Positions 29,842-37,609 of a DNA stretch of 64,000 nt are shown here, piece by piece. The translations under genes and the position numbers were made by a program. The stretch spans positions 34,422 through 98,421 of the forward strand of contig CAYPCQ010000011.1 in assembly GCA_964409245.1 (NCBI GenBank), written 5' to 3'. Positions within the stretch are counted from its first letter, which is position 1. Each line of letters begins with the position of its first letter. The notes below the pieces were generated by a model. It had not been told where the DNA came from and searched no databases. It saw only the letters and a list, made by a program, of their open reading frames with translations. Source of the DNA: CAIMWS01 sp964409245 (lineage in GTDB: Bacteria > Verrucomicrobiota > Verrucomicrobiia > Limisphaerales > UBA1319).

Positions 29842-29922
29842 TCGCCTCCACCCTTGGCCGATTTCCCGCCGCGGGGCAAGCTAAAAGGAAGCGGTGCTGC
29901 CAGGCGCGCGAATTCCCAAAGT

Positions 29923-30262
29923 TCAGCCTCCAGAAATGACGAGGGGTTGCTCTGGCGCAGGCCGGTTAAACCAGAAGGTGCTGCCTTGGCCGGACTCGCT
30001 TTCCACGCCGATCTTCCCCCCGGTGCGCTTCCACGGCCACAGGGCGGGCTTTGAGCAGGCGGCAGGCCTCAAAACCACAAAGCCTAGGCATAATCACGTC
30101 CAGCAGGATTACATCAGGCAGTTTGGCGGCAGCCAGATCGACGGTTTCCGGCCCGCTTTCCGCCTGCAACACCCGATAATCTTCTTTGCCCAAGAGGGAG
30201 GATGGGACTCTCCGGATGGCGATGTCATCGTCAGTTATTAAAAGGAGTCTCTTTTGCGCCAT
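29923..30262 (-). pseudogene. Deletion scar: receiver domain joined out of frame to a histidine kinase tail
   Basis: From the ATG at 30262 a receiver starts normally (RLLLITDDD, LLDVIMPRLCG with the acceptor Asp) but loses homology after CRLLKARP, before the conserved Ser/Thr and Lys, and runs to a stop at 29966. In another frame of the same strand, 30039-29923 encodes 38 residues including GGKIGVESESGQGSTFWF, the classic C-terminus of a HATPase_c kinase, with its own stop. The simplest explanation is a deletion that removed the end of a receiver gene and nearly all of a kinase gene, fusing the remains out of frame. Neither half can function. Confidence 0.8.
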
Positions 30263-30324
30263 GGATTCAGCGTGGCAATTCGGTGGAATTGGGGCAGTCA
30301 TTTTATCGAGACGGGAATTTTTAT

Positions 30325-30354
30325 TTGCCAGAGTTCCTTATAGTTGGGTATAAG
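30325..30354 (+). promoter_or_regulatory. Sigma70-type promoter candidate for the EF-G-like gene
   Basis: TTGCCA (30325-30330) and TATAAG (30349-30354) each match the consensus at five of six bases, with an 18-base spacer, 108 bases before the start codon. Confidence 0.5.
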
Positions 30355-30461
30355 TTTCACATCGCCCGGCCTGATTGGTGAGATGGCTGGCCAAGTCCGC
30401 CATGACTACCTGGTGGACCTTAAGATAGCCAAGACGGTAACGTGATTGGAAGAAGGAATAC

Positions 30462-32552
30462 ATGAAGAAATACGACGCGCAATCGATTCGCAACCTTTGT
30501 CTCGCATCCCATGGTGGCGTGGGAAAAACCTCACTCATGGAAGCCCTTGCTTTTACCTCCAAAGGCATTTCTCGCTTCGGCAAGGTTGCCAACGGGAGCA
30601 GCAGTTTTGATACCCGGGCTGATGAAAAAGACCGCAAAATGACCATATCCATGCATTTGGGTTTTTGTGAATGGAAAGAGACCAAGTTGAATTTTCTCGA
30701 TACGCCCGGATTCCTGGATTTATCGGCCGATATCAAGGCGGCTTTGCGGGTGGTGGAAGGCGCGGTAGTGCTGGTGGACGCTGCCAGCGGCATCCAAGTG
30801 GGCACGGAAATCAGTTTGCGGTATCTCAACGATGCCAAGCTGCCACGTATTTTCTTCGTCAATGGCATGGATAAAGAAAATGCCCATTACCTCCAGACTT
30901 TGGAGCAGATCAAGGAACTTTTCCGGAACGCCGTGGCTCCTATCCAGGTGCCCATTGGCGCCGGGCCCGGTTTTAAAGGCATTGTGGACTTGGTTTCCCT
31001 GCAGGCCTATGAATATAAGCGCGAGGGCGATGGCATCGGGAAGAAAATCGAGATGCCGGGCGAGATGGCTGACCAAGTGAAACAATTGCGTGTGCAACTG
31101 ATGGAGACCGTGGCTGAGACCGATGAGGCATTGATGAACAGCTACTTTGAGAAGGGCGAACTCAATGAAACAGAGATCAAGAAAGGCCTCGCCAAGGGAA
31201 CGAGCGAAGGAACCGTTTATCCCGTCCTGTGCGGCAGCGCGTTGAACAACATGGGTGCCGATGCCCTCATGGATGCGATTGTGGCTTACGGCCCTTCCGC
31301 TGCCGCCCGCAAAACCGAGCCGGTTTTAATGTCTGGCGAACCCAAGGATTGGAAGTGTTCTGCCACCGAACCACTGGTTTCATTTGTCTTCAAAACCATT
31401 TCCGAGGAACACATTGGTGAGTTCAATATTGTGCGGGTTTTCAGCGGCAAAATGACGACCGGGGTGGAATTGCAGAACACGGGCCGGAGCTCCTTTGAAA
31501 AAGCCGGGAATATGTATTTCCTCCGAGGGCACGAACGCGTCGAAACGGATACCGTCGATACCGGCGACATTATGGCCTTGCTAAAGATGAAGAATACACA
31601 CACCAACGACACGCTGGCTGACCGCAACAGCAGCGTCGTGGTGCCACCCACCAAGTTCGCCGAACCGTTGGTAAGCGTGGCGATTTCTCCGAAAACCAAG
31701 GGGGATGAGGACAAGATCGGGATGGGGTTGGCAAAATTGAGGGAGGAAGACCAATCCTTCATTTTTAAATTCTACCAGGACATCAAGCAGGAGTTGGTAA
31801 GCGGCATGGGGGATATTCACATTGAAATCATTCTGGATAGCCTTAAGCGCCGCTTCAAAGTGGAAGTGGATCGCAAACCGCCGCGGATTTCATACCGGGA
31901 AACCATCACCAAAACCGTCCGCTATGTGGAATATTCGCACAAAAAGCAAACCGGTGGTGCCGGCCAGTATGGCAAAGTAGCCATCGACATGGAACCTCTG
32001 CCCAGAGGCAGCGGTTACGAGTTTGTGGATAAAATTGTGGGCGGCGTGATCGATCAGCCCTTCCGGCCGGCGGTGGATAAAGGGGCCCGCTCGAAAATGG
32101 ACATGGGGATTTTGGCTGGGTATCCCATAGTTGACGTTCGGGTTCTATTGGTTGACGGAAAAACGCATCCAGTGGACTCCAAAGATATTGCGTTTCAAAT
32201 CGCTGGCCGGGAGGCCTTTAAATTAGCGTTTGAGCAAGCGCATCCTATTCTGCTGGAACCGATTGTGGATATGCGGGTCACCGTGCCGGAGAAATACACG
32301 GGCGACGTCATGGGGGATATGTCGTCCCGGAGGGGAAAAATCAGCGGAATCGAGCCGGATGGACAATATCAGACCATAGTGGCTAAAGTGCCGGAAGCGG
32401 AAATCCAAACCTATTCCCAAGCACTGCGTTCATTTACGCAGGGACGGGGATTTTATTCCAAAACTTTTTCGCATTACGATCCAGTGCCAGGGGAGCTGGC
32501 CAAGAAGATCGTGGAAGCTTCCAAGAAGGAAATTACGGAACACTCAGAATAG
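30462..32552 (+). CDS. EF-G-like GTPase with altered G motifs
   Basis: 696 residues with the five-domain layout of EF-G, starting at ATG with AAGGA six bases upstream. The P loop is SHGGVGKTS instead of AHIDAGKTT; switch I keeps a Thr (DRKMTIS) but not the RGIT motif; switch II reads DTPGFLD where translational GTPases have DTPGHVD, so the catalytic His is Phe; the base-recognition motif reads NGMD instead of NKMD. Domains III-V are well kept (RISYRETITK, KKQTGGAGQYGKV, FSHYDPVPGEL). Such paralogues (EF-G2 / FusA2 types) exist in several phyla with unclear roles in translation or recycling. A standard EF-G is at 46751, so this is an extra copy. It is the gene just before the tRNA-tuf cluster, same strand. 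Confidence 0.92.
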   Translation: MKKYDAQSIRNLCLASHGGVGKTSLMEALAFTSKGISRFGKVANGSSSFDTRADEKDRKMTISMHLGFCEWKETKLNFLDTPGFLDLSADIKAALRVVEGAVVLVDAASGIQVGTEISLRYLNDAKLPRIFFVNGMDKENAHYLQTLEQIKELFRNAVAPIQVPIGAGPGFKGIVDLVSLQAYEYKREGDGIGKKIEMPGEMADQVKQLRVQLMETVAETDEALMNSYFEKGELNETEIKKGLAKGTSEGTVYPVLCGSALNNMGADALMDAIVAYGPSAAARKTEPVLMSGEPKDWKCSATEPLVSFVFKTISEEHIGEFNIVRVFSGKMTTGVELQNTGRSSFEKAGNMYFLRGHERVETDTVDTGDIMALLKMKNTHTNDTLADRNSSVVVPPTKFAEPLVSVAISPKTKGDEDKIGMGLAKLREEDQSFIFKFYQDIKQELVSGMGDIHIEIILDSLKRRFKVEVDRKPPRISYRETITKTVRYVEYSHKKQTGGAGQYGKVAIDMEPLPRGSGYEFVDKIVGGVIDQPFRPAVDKGARSKMDMGILAGYPIVDVRVLLVDGKTHPVDSKDIAFQIAGREAFKLAFEQAHPILLEPIVDMRVTVPEKYTGDVMGDMSSRRGKISGIEPDGQYQTIVAKVPEAEIQTYSQALRSFTQGRGFYSKTFSHYDPVPGELAKKIVEASKKEITEHSE

Positions 32553-32636
32553 CAATACTTTATAAATACTGATCTGCTTGTCCAACGCTTCCGGAGAGGG
32601 GTTGCGGCGGTGCCGAAAAAAAAGTTGAGATTTTTT

Positions 32637-32665
32637 TTGACACTCAGTGGGGCATACGGTAGCGT
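32637..32665 (+). promoter_or_regulatory. Promoter candidate P1 for tRNA-Thr-tuf
   Basis: A perfect TTGACA (32637-32642) with a 17-base spacer to TAGCGT (32660-32665), a poor -10 match. The site directly follows a run of eight T. It lies 114 bases before the tRNA and is the best -35 in the gap. Confidence 0.4.
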
Positions 32666-32693
32666 TGAGTTCTAAATAGGGTCGGTTTAAATA
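32665..32693 (+). promoter_or_regulatory. Promoter candidate P2 for tRNA-Thr-tuf
   Basis: TTGAGT (32665-32670), 17-base spacer, TAAATA (32688-32693). Weaker than P1 at -35, better in AT content at -10. Tandem promoters are usual before tuf and stable RNA genes. Confidence 0.3.
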
Positions 32694-32778
32694 AAAGCCC
32701 ATAAGGTTCTTGTTTTTTGCGAAAGGAAGCAAGGGCCGTGGGGTGGTGTCGCTTAATGCGGGTTTTTAAAGTCAAGTT

Positions 32779-32854
32779 GCCCATGTAGCTCAGTTGGCAG
32801 AGCACATCCTTGGTAAGGATGAGGTCACCAGTTCAAGCCTGGTCATGGGCTCCA
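32779..32854 (+). tRNA. tRNA-Thr (GGT anticodon)
   Basis: Full cloverleaf of 76 bases with encoded CCA: acceptor GCCCATG / CATGGGC, D arm GCTC...GAGC, anticodon stem around loop with GGT, T arm with GTTCAAGCC. It is 61 bases before tuf, an arrangement also known in other bacteria (tRNA-Thr before tuf). Confidence 0.97.
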
Positions 32855-32915
32855 GATTTATAGCAATGTGGAGTCAGATAATTAGAGTAAAACAACTAAA
32901 ATAGCAGGAACTGCA

Positions 32916-34106
32916 ATGGCAAAAGAATCATTTCAGAGAACTAAGCCGCACGTGAACGTGGGAACAATTGGCCATGTCGATCATGGAAAGTCAACTCTGA
33001 CCGCCGCGATCGTGGCCACTCAATCCCGCAAGGGTATGGCGAAGGCGATCAGCTATGCTGACATCACTAAGGGCGGGACTGTGCGCGATGCTAACAAGAC
33101 CGTGACCATTGCTGTTTCCCACGTGGAATACCAGACGGACAATCGTCATTATGCCCATATCGACTGTCCCGGACATGCCGACTATATCAAAAACATGATC
33201 ACCGGCGCCGCCCAAATGGACGGTGCGATTCTGGTGGTGAGCGCGGCTGATGGTCCCATGCCCCAAACCCGTGAGCACATTTTGCTCGCCCGCCAGGTTG
33301 GTGTGCCTGCGATCGTGGTTTATTTGAACAAGATTGACTTGGTTGACGATCCGGAGTTGCTCGACTTGGTGGAGATGGAACTGCGTGATCTGCTCACCAA
33401 GTATAATTTCCCTGGCGACACAATTCCGATTGTGCGCGGCAGTTCTTCCAAAGCACTGGCCGGCGAACCTTCGGGCGAGGAATCCATCGCGAACCTGCTG
33501 AAGGCTATTGATGAATATATCCCGCTGCCCCCCCGCGAAGTGGACAAACCGTTCCTGATGAGCATTGAAGATGTGTTCAACATTGAAGGTCGCGGGACGG
33601 TTGTGACGGGACGCTGCGAGCGTGGCATCCTCAATCGCATGGAGGAAGTTGAAATCGTCGGTCTGCGCGATACGCGCAAAACAGTGGCCACCGATATTGA
33701 AATGTTCCGCAAGTTGCTGGACAAGGCCGAAGCTGGCGACAACGTCGGCGTCCTGCTGCGCAGCACCAAGAAAGAAGATGTGGAGCGCGGCATGGTGTTG
33801 GCCAAGCCCGGCAGCATCAAGCCGCACAAGAAGTTCAAGGCTGAAGTTTATGTGTTGTCCAAGGAGGAGGGTGGTCGTCATACGCCGTTCTTCAACAAGT
33901 ACCGGCCGCAGTTTTACTTCCGGACTACAGATGTCACTGGCAATGTGACGTTGCCTGAAGGAGTGGAAATGGTGATGCCTGGTGACAATGTAAGCGTTTC
34001 CGTGGAAATCATTTCACCGGTGGCCATGGAGAAGACCCAGCGTTTCGCCATCCGCGAAGGCGGGCGCACTGTTGGTGCCGGTCGTATTACGGACATTTTG
34101 GAATAA
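32916..34106 (+). CDS. tuf: Elongation factor Tu
   Basis: 396 residues, the usual length. EF-Tu delivers aminoacyl-tRNA to the ribosome in GTP form. All GTPase motifs are standard: GHVDHGKST, DCPGHADY with the catalytic His, NKID. The start MAKESFQRTKPHVNVG is typical. Here tuf lies between tRNA-Thr and tRNA-Trp upstream of secE; the str operon at 45779 has no tuf between fusA and rpsJ, so this is the only copy in view. It is followed by an 8-bp hairpin (34131-34152) before tRNA-Trp. Confidence 0.98.
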   Translation: MAKESFQRTKPHVNVGTIGHVDHGKSTLTAAIVATQSRKGMAKAISYADITKGGTVRDANKTVTIAVSHVEYQTDNRHYAHIDCPGHADYIKNMITGAAQMDGAILVVSAADGPMPQTREHILLARQVGVPAIVVYLNKIDLVDDPELLDLVEMELRDLLTKYNFPGDTIPIVRGSSSKALAGEPSGEESIANLLKAIDEYIPLPPREVDKPFLMSIEDVFNIEGRGTVVTGRCERGILNRMEEVEIVGLRDTRKTVATDIEMFRKLLDKAEAGDNVGVLLRSTKKEDVERGMVLAKPGSIKPHKKFKAEVYVLSKEEGGRHTPFFNKYRPQFYFRTTDVTGNVTLPEGVEMVMPGDNVSVSVEIISPVAMEKTQRFAIREGGRTVGAGRITDILE

Positions 34107-34130
34107 TGTTTGAAATTTATGGCACAGGGA

Positions 34131-34152
34131 GGATTGCGTGGATGCGCGATCC
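34131..34152 (+). other. Hairpin between tuf and tRNA-Trp, probable RNA processing element
   Basis: GGATTGCG (34131-34138) pairs with CGCGATCC (34145-34152) over eight base pairs with one G-U and a six-base loop. No T-run follows, so it is not a normal terminator; it may mark where the tuf mRNA is separated from the tRNAs. Confidence 0.5.
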
Positions 34153-34187
34153 TTCACGGTAAGTCGCCGGATTTTAGGTGTTCGAGT

Positions 34188-34263
34188 AGGGCGGTAGCTC
34201 AATTGGCAGAGTAGCGGTCTCCAAAACCGTCGGTTGGGGGTTCAAATCCCTCCCGCCCTGCCA
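34188..34263 (+). tRNA. tRNA-Trp (CCA anticodon)
   Basis: 76 bases with encoded 3' CCA. Acceptor AGGGCGG / CCGCCCT, anticodon loop CTCCAAA giving CCA, T arm with GTTCAAATC. tRNA-Trp just ahead of secE is a widespread bacterial arrangement. Confidence 0.97.
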
Positions 34264-34278
34264 ACCGTGATTGATCGT

Positions 34279-34367
34279 GGAGGGGTGGCAGAGTGGTCGA
34301 TCGCGACGGTCTTGAAAACCGTTAAGGCTTAACACCTTCGGGGGTTCGAATCCCTCCCCCTCCGCCA
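34279..34367 (+). tRNA. tRNA-Ser (TGA anticodon)
   Basis: 89 bases including encoded CCA, with the long variable arm of a class II tRNA (TTAAGGCTTAACACCTTCGG region). Acceptor GGAGGGG / CCCCTCC; anticodon loop CTTGAAA gives TGA. It sits between tRNA-Trp and secE, 15 bases after the former, and is not part of the common tRNA-Trp-secE layout. Confidence 0.96.
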
Positions 34368-34381
34368 ACGAGGCAAGAATT

Positions 34382-34639
34382 GTGAACGATTATATTTGGC
34401 TGATATTCTGGGTGGTGGTGATCGGCGCGGCCTTCGGCTTCGCTTGGTACCAAGGTTATTTGACCAAGCTTTCCAACTATGTCCAAGAGACCAAGGAGGA
34501 ATTGCGGAAGTGTACTTGGCCCAGTTCAGAAGAGTTGAAAGGCTCCACGGCGGTTGTCATGGTGGCCGTTGTTTTGTTGGGAGGTTTTACTGTAGCCGCT
34601 GATTTTGTGATTACGCTGCTTGTGCGGTTGATCACCTAA
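34382..34639 (+). CDS. secE: Preprotein translocase subunit SecE
   Basis: 85 residues from a GTG 14 bases after tRNA-Ser. Residues about 4-22 form one membrane helix, then the amphipathic helix with the conserved ETKEELRKCTWPSSEEL, then the essential C-terminal membrane helix. SecE clamps SecY in the inner membrane. The extra N-terminal helix makes it intermediate between the one-helix and three-helix forms. Confidence 0.95.
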   Translation: MNDYIWLIFWVVVIGAAFGFAWYQGYLTKLSNYVQETKEELRKCTWPSSEELKGSTAVVMVAVVLLGGFTVAADFVITLLVRLIT

Positions 34640-34661
34640 CCAGTCAGATAGCGAGATTGCA

Positions 34662-35210
34662 ATGAAGAGTCAGTGGTTCGTCCTGCATACTTTGGCTGGC
34701 CAGGAACAGCGCGTCAAAGAAAGCATTGAAAAACGAATCAAGGCCGAAGAGATGGAGGAATTCATCAAAGAGGTCTTGGTTCCTATGGAACGAGTAGCCG
34801 AGGTGCGGAATGGCAAGAAATCGGTGACCACCCGCAAACTATACCCCGGATATGTTTTTGTCGATATGCTCCTGCTGGACGATAATAAGCGCATAATCGA
34901 GAAATCATGGTATTTCATCAGGGACACCCAAGGGATCATTGGATTCGTGGGTGGTGAGCGTCCCACCCCTGCGTCTTTGGAGGAAATTGAAACCATCAAG
35001 GCTCAGATTTCGGATTCTGAAGACCATGAAAAACCGAAAGTCAATTTTGAGGTCGGTGAAACGGTCAAAATCAATGATGGACCGTTCCTTAATTTCAGTG
35101 GAGTCATAGAAGAAATCGAGCCGGAGCGTGGCAAACTGAAGGTCACGGTAAATATCTTTGGACGGAATACGCCGGTGGAATTGGAATACTGGCAAGTTGA
35201 GAAAGCATAA
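34662..35210 (+). CDS. nusG: Transcription termination/antitermination factor NusG
   Basis: 182 residues. NGN domain (WFVLHTLAGQE, LYPGYVFVDM) about 1-120 and a KOW domain (FEVGETVKINDGPF, VEIEPERGKLKV style) about 128-182. NusG binds the beta' clamp helices and links RNA polymerase with Rho or the ribosome. 22 bases after secE and 6 before rplK, so one operon. Confidence 0.97.
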   Translation: MKSQWFVLHTLAGQEQRVKESIEKRIKAEEMEEFIKEVLVPMERVAEVRNGKKSVTTRKLYPGYVFVDMLLLDDNKRIIEKSWYFIRDTQGIIGFVGGERPTPASLEEIETIKAQISDSEDHEKPKVNFEVGETVKINDGPFLNFSGVIEEIEPERGKLKVTVNIFGRNTPVELEYWQVEKA

Positions 35211-35216
35211 AAATTT

Positions 35217-35639
35217 ATGGCAAAAAAGGTTGTTGGACTGATTAAATTGCAAATCCCTGCGGGCCAGGCAAATCCTGCGCCGCCAGTGGGCCCGGCTTTG
35301 GGCCAACATGGCGTCAACATCATGGCTTTTTGCAAGGAATTTAACGCGGTCACCAAAGAGCAGGGTGGAATGATTATTCCCGTGGTCATCACGGTTTTCC
35401 AGGATAAATCGTTCAAGTTTATCACCAAATCTCCTCCTGCCTCGGTCTTGCTTAAAAAAGCGGCCGGTGTGGCCAGCGGATCCAAATCGCCGAACAAAGA
35501 GAAAGTCGGCAAGGTCACCAAAAAGCAGGTGCTGGATATAGTCAAAATTAAAATCAAGGATTTGAATGCAGCTGATGAAGAAGCCGCATTCCGCATGGTT
35601 GCCGGAACCGCCCGAAGCATGGGTATTGACATTGCCTGA
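35217..35639 (+). CDS. rplK: 50S ribosomal protein L11
   Basis: 140 residues. Part of the GTPase-associated centre with 23S helices 43/44. Conserved IKLQIPAGQANPAPPVGPALGQ style N-terminus (positions about 8-28) and C-terminal GTARSMGIDI. No Shine-Dalgarno precedes the ATG (AAAATTTATG). Only six bases separate it from nusG. Confidence 0.98.
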   Translation: MAKKVVGLIKLQIPAGQANPAPPVGPALGQHGVNIMAFCKEFNAVTKEQGGMIIPVVITVFQDKSFKFITKSPPASVLLKKAAGVASGSKSPNKEKVGKVTKKQVLDIVKIKIKDLNAADEEAAFRMVAGTARSMGIDIA

Positions 35640-35650
35640 TTAAACCTAAA

Positions 35651-35676
35651 AAGCGGGAGAGGTCAGTCCCTCGCTT
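35651..35676 (+). other. Imperfect hairpin in the rplK-rplA gap
   Basis: AAGCG (35651-35655) pairs with CGCTT (35672-35676); GGA and TCC extend the stem above a two-base bulge. It is 16 bases before the rplA start. L1 is known to repress its own operon by binding an mRNA stem with an asymmetric loop, so this is a candidate site; the match to the known L1 target was not tested. Confidence 0.3.
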
Positions 35677-35691
35677 GAACCGCACCTTAAT

Positions 35692-36390
35692 ATGCCTAGT
35701 AAAAGATATAAAAAAGCCCTGCAGTTGGTTGATATTAAAAAGCAATATCCAATCAATGCTGCTGTTGACATACTGACAAAGTTTCCGCGTGCCAAGTTTA
35801 ACGAAACCTTGGACTTGGCTTTTCGTCTTGGAGTTGATCCCAAGCAGTCCGATCAGATGGTTCGAGGCACAGTAGCCCTCCCTCACGGCAGCGGCAAACA
35901 GGTTCGAGTGGTTGTGTTCGCCAAGAATGGCCCGGCGGCGGATGCTGCCCGCGAGGCGGGAGCAGAATTTGTGGGTTTTGAAGACATGGTCAAAAAATGC
36001 CAGGAAGGCTGGGCGGATTTTGACGTGGCGGTCGCTACTCCGGAGGCCATGGTGGAAGTGCGCAAGTTGGGTAAAGTCCTCGGTCCTAGAGGTTTGATGC
36101 CTAATCCGAAAACTGGGACCGTTACCGATGACACGGCGAAAGCCGTGCGGGAAGTGAAAGCCGGCCGGGTTGAATTCAAGGTGGATAAAACTGCAAACCT
36201 GCATGTGGTGGTTGGCAAGGTGGCCTTCAGTTCCGAACAAATAGCGGAAAACGCGAAGGCGGTCATTAGGGCGGTAGTAAAAGCCCGACCTTCCGCTGTG
36301 AAGGGTATTTTCATCAAGAGTTGCACTATTTCTGCCACCATGAGTCCGCCCATCAGGCTCGACGTTCGGGAATTTGTCGCGACGACTTAA
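35692..36390 (+). CDS. rplA: 50S ribosomal protein L1
   Basis: 232 residues, standard length. Forms the L1 stalk that guides E-site tRNA exit. Conserved VLGPRGLMPNPKTGTVT and FKVDKTANLHVVVGKVAF are present. No Shine-Dalgarno. See the hairpin at 35651 for possible autoregulation. Confidence 0.98.
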   Translation: MPSKRYKKALQLVDIKKQYPINAAVDILTKFPRAKFNETLDLAFRLGVDPKQSDQMVRGTVALPHGSGKQVRVVVFAKNGPAADAAREAGAEFVGFEDMVKKCQEGWADFDVAVATPEAMVEVRKLGKVLGPRGLMPNPKTGTVTDDTAKAVREVKAGRVEFKVDKTANLHVVVGKVAFSSEQIAENAKAVIRAVVKARPSAVKGIFIKSCTISATMSPPIRLDVREFVATT

Positions 36391-36412
36391 CAATTTAACC
36401 TTTAGGTAAACC

Positions 36413-36943
36413 ATGACTGATGTTAAAAAATTTCGTCCGGAGAAGCGCTTCGTTGTTAATGATTACGCCACTTGGCTGAAGGCCTCACCGTTCTTCCTGG
36501 TAACCAATTATCAAGGCTTGGCGGTTACCCATTTCAACGAGTTGCGCAAGCGGTTGCGGGTTGTTGGAGCTTCTTTGCACGTTGTTAAGAACTCGATTTT
36601 TAAAATCGCCGCGCAAGAAATCGGGATTGCTGAACTGGGTAGTGTTTTAGCTGGCCAGCAAGCTGTGGTTTTCGGACGCCAGGATGTGGCCGTTGCAGCC
36701 AAAGTCTTAAAGACTTTCATAGCCGAATTCGACAAGCCAAAGCTTCAATTCGGTTTCGTTGGTGGCGAACGCCTCGAAAAAGAGGAAATCGTGATCCTGG
36801 CCGATCTGCCGCCCTTGGAAGTGTTGCGCGGTCGGATCATGGGTGTAATCAGCACTCCGGCCACACGGTTCGTCCAAATTTTGAACGCGCCTGCCTCTCA
36901 GTTGGTCAGAACTTTGCAGGCCAAGGTGGATAAAGGCGAATAG
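36413..36943 (+). CDS. rplJ: 50S ribosomal protein L10
   Basis: 176 residues. L10 anchors L7/L12 dimers on the ribosome stalk base. The conserved VTHFNELRKRLR region and the C-terminal L12-binding helix (TRFVQILNAPASQLVRTLQAK) are seen. The upstream gap is only 22 bases, so a long L10 leader like that of E. coli cannot be here; control may instead lie in the rplJ-rplL gap. Confidence 0.97.
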   Translation: MTDVKKFRPEKRFVVNDYATWLKASPFFLVTNYQGLAVTHFNELRKRLRVVGASLHVVKNSIFKIAAQEIGIAELGSVLAGQQAVVFGRQDVAVAAKVLKTFIAEFDKPKLQFGFVGGERLEKEEIVILADLPPLEVLRGRIMGVISTPATRFVQILNAPASQLVRTLQAKVDKGE

Positions 36944-37011
36944 TTTCGATTTTTGCCTCCGCCTCGAACTGATGGAGGTAAAACCTAAAACCCTATAAAA
37001 GTAAATCGTCG

Positions 37012-37028
37012 GCACGCGGGCGGCGTGC
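37012..37028 (+). other. Hairpin in the rplJ-rplL intergenic region
   Basis: GCACGC (37012-37017), loop GGGCG, GCGTGC (37023-37028), lying in a 131-base gap that is long for this gene pair. A second pair, CCTCC (36956-36960) / GGAGG (36974-36978), precedes it. They could stabilise rplL mRNA or help raise L7/L12 output over L10. Confidence 0.4.
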
Positions 37029-37074
37029 TTAAACTGTCCTCGATTCTGGGCTTCGACGAGACGGAAAGGTAATC

Positions 37075-37455
37075 ATGGCAGAGTTGGATTCAATCGTAGA
37101 ACAATTGGGTAAACTGACGGTGGTGGAAGCCGCCGAATTGGTAAAGAAATTGGAAACTGCGTGGGGCGTTACCGCCGCTGCGCCGGTGGCAGTTGCCGCC
37201 GCTGGAGCGGCGGCCGCCGCGCCCGTTGCTGAAGCGAAGACATCGTTTGATGTCATCCTCACCTCAGTTCCGGCGGACAAGAAAATTGCCGTCATCAAGG
37301 CGGTGCGTGAAATCAAGACCGGCCTGGGTCTGGCTGAAGCCAAGAAATTGGTGGAAGAAGCTCCCAAGCCCGTGCTTGAAGGCGCTCCTAAAGCCGATGC
37401 CGACGCGGCCAAGAAAAAGCTGGAGGATGCCGGCGCCAAAGTTGAACTTAAGTAA
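37075..37455 (+). CDS. rplL: 50S ribosomal protein L7/L12
   Basis: 126 residues. N-terminal dimerisation helices (LDSIVEQLGKLTVVEAAELV), an Ala-rich hinge (about residues 36-54), and the C-terminal factor-binding domain (FDVILTSVPADKKI, GLGLAEAKKLVEEAPKP). Multi-copy stalk protein that recruits EF-Tu and EF-G. A good ribosome site GGAAAGG precedes the ATG, one of the few in the cluster, in keeping with its higher stoichiometry. Confidence 0.98.
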   Translation: MAELDSIVEQLGKLTVVEAAELVKKLETAWGVTAAAPVAVAAAGAAAAAPVAEAKTSFDVILTSVPADKKIAVIKAVREIKTGLGLAEAKKLVEEAPKPVLEGAPKADADAAKKKLEDAGAKVELK

Positions 37456-37474
37456 TACGTTATTTAGCAGGGAT

Positions 37475-37505
37475 ACTCGATGGCAGGCCGGTCCTGCCAT
37501 CGAGT
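37475..37505 (+). other. 13-bp perfect hairpin between rplL and rpoB
   Basis: Arms 37475-37487 and 37493-37505 are perfectly complementary (ACTCGATGGCAGG / CCTGCCATCGAGT) around a five-base loop CCGGT, 20 bases after the rplL stop. No T-run follows, so it is not a simple terminator. In E. coli the same gap has an RNase III site and an attenuator that lower rpoBC relative to the ribosomal genes; a similar function is the best guess. Confidence 0.7.
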
Positions 37506-37575
37506 TGCCGATTCTGGCTGTTTATCTGGAGCACGAAAGCAGTTGGGCGCGGCAAGATCAGTTGGTAGTTGCAAG

Positions 37576-37609
37576 CGGGTTCCTGGCTGAAAACCCGGGG
37601 ACTCTTTTT
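37576..37609 (+). terminator. Weak attenuator-like hairpin before rpoB
   Basis: CGGGTT (37576-37581) pairs with AACCCG (37592-37597); seven bases later comes a run of five T (37605-37609). The gap between stem and T-run makes it a poor terminator, which fits partial read-through into rpoB. Confidence 0.35.

Noticed and set aside
30462..32552. Calling the first EF-G-like gene a tetracycline resistance (TetM-type) factor
   Set aside because: The G-domain changes and the position beside tuf fit the EF-G2/FusA2-like group better; no TetM-specific loop motif was recognised.
34174..34368. 64-codon minus-strand frame over tRNA-Trp and tRNA-Ser
   Set aside because: It is the antisense of two tRNA genes; the GEGFEPP and GRDLNPQPTVLETATLP wording is a well-known artefact of reading tRNAs as protein.
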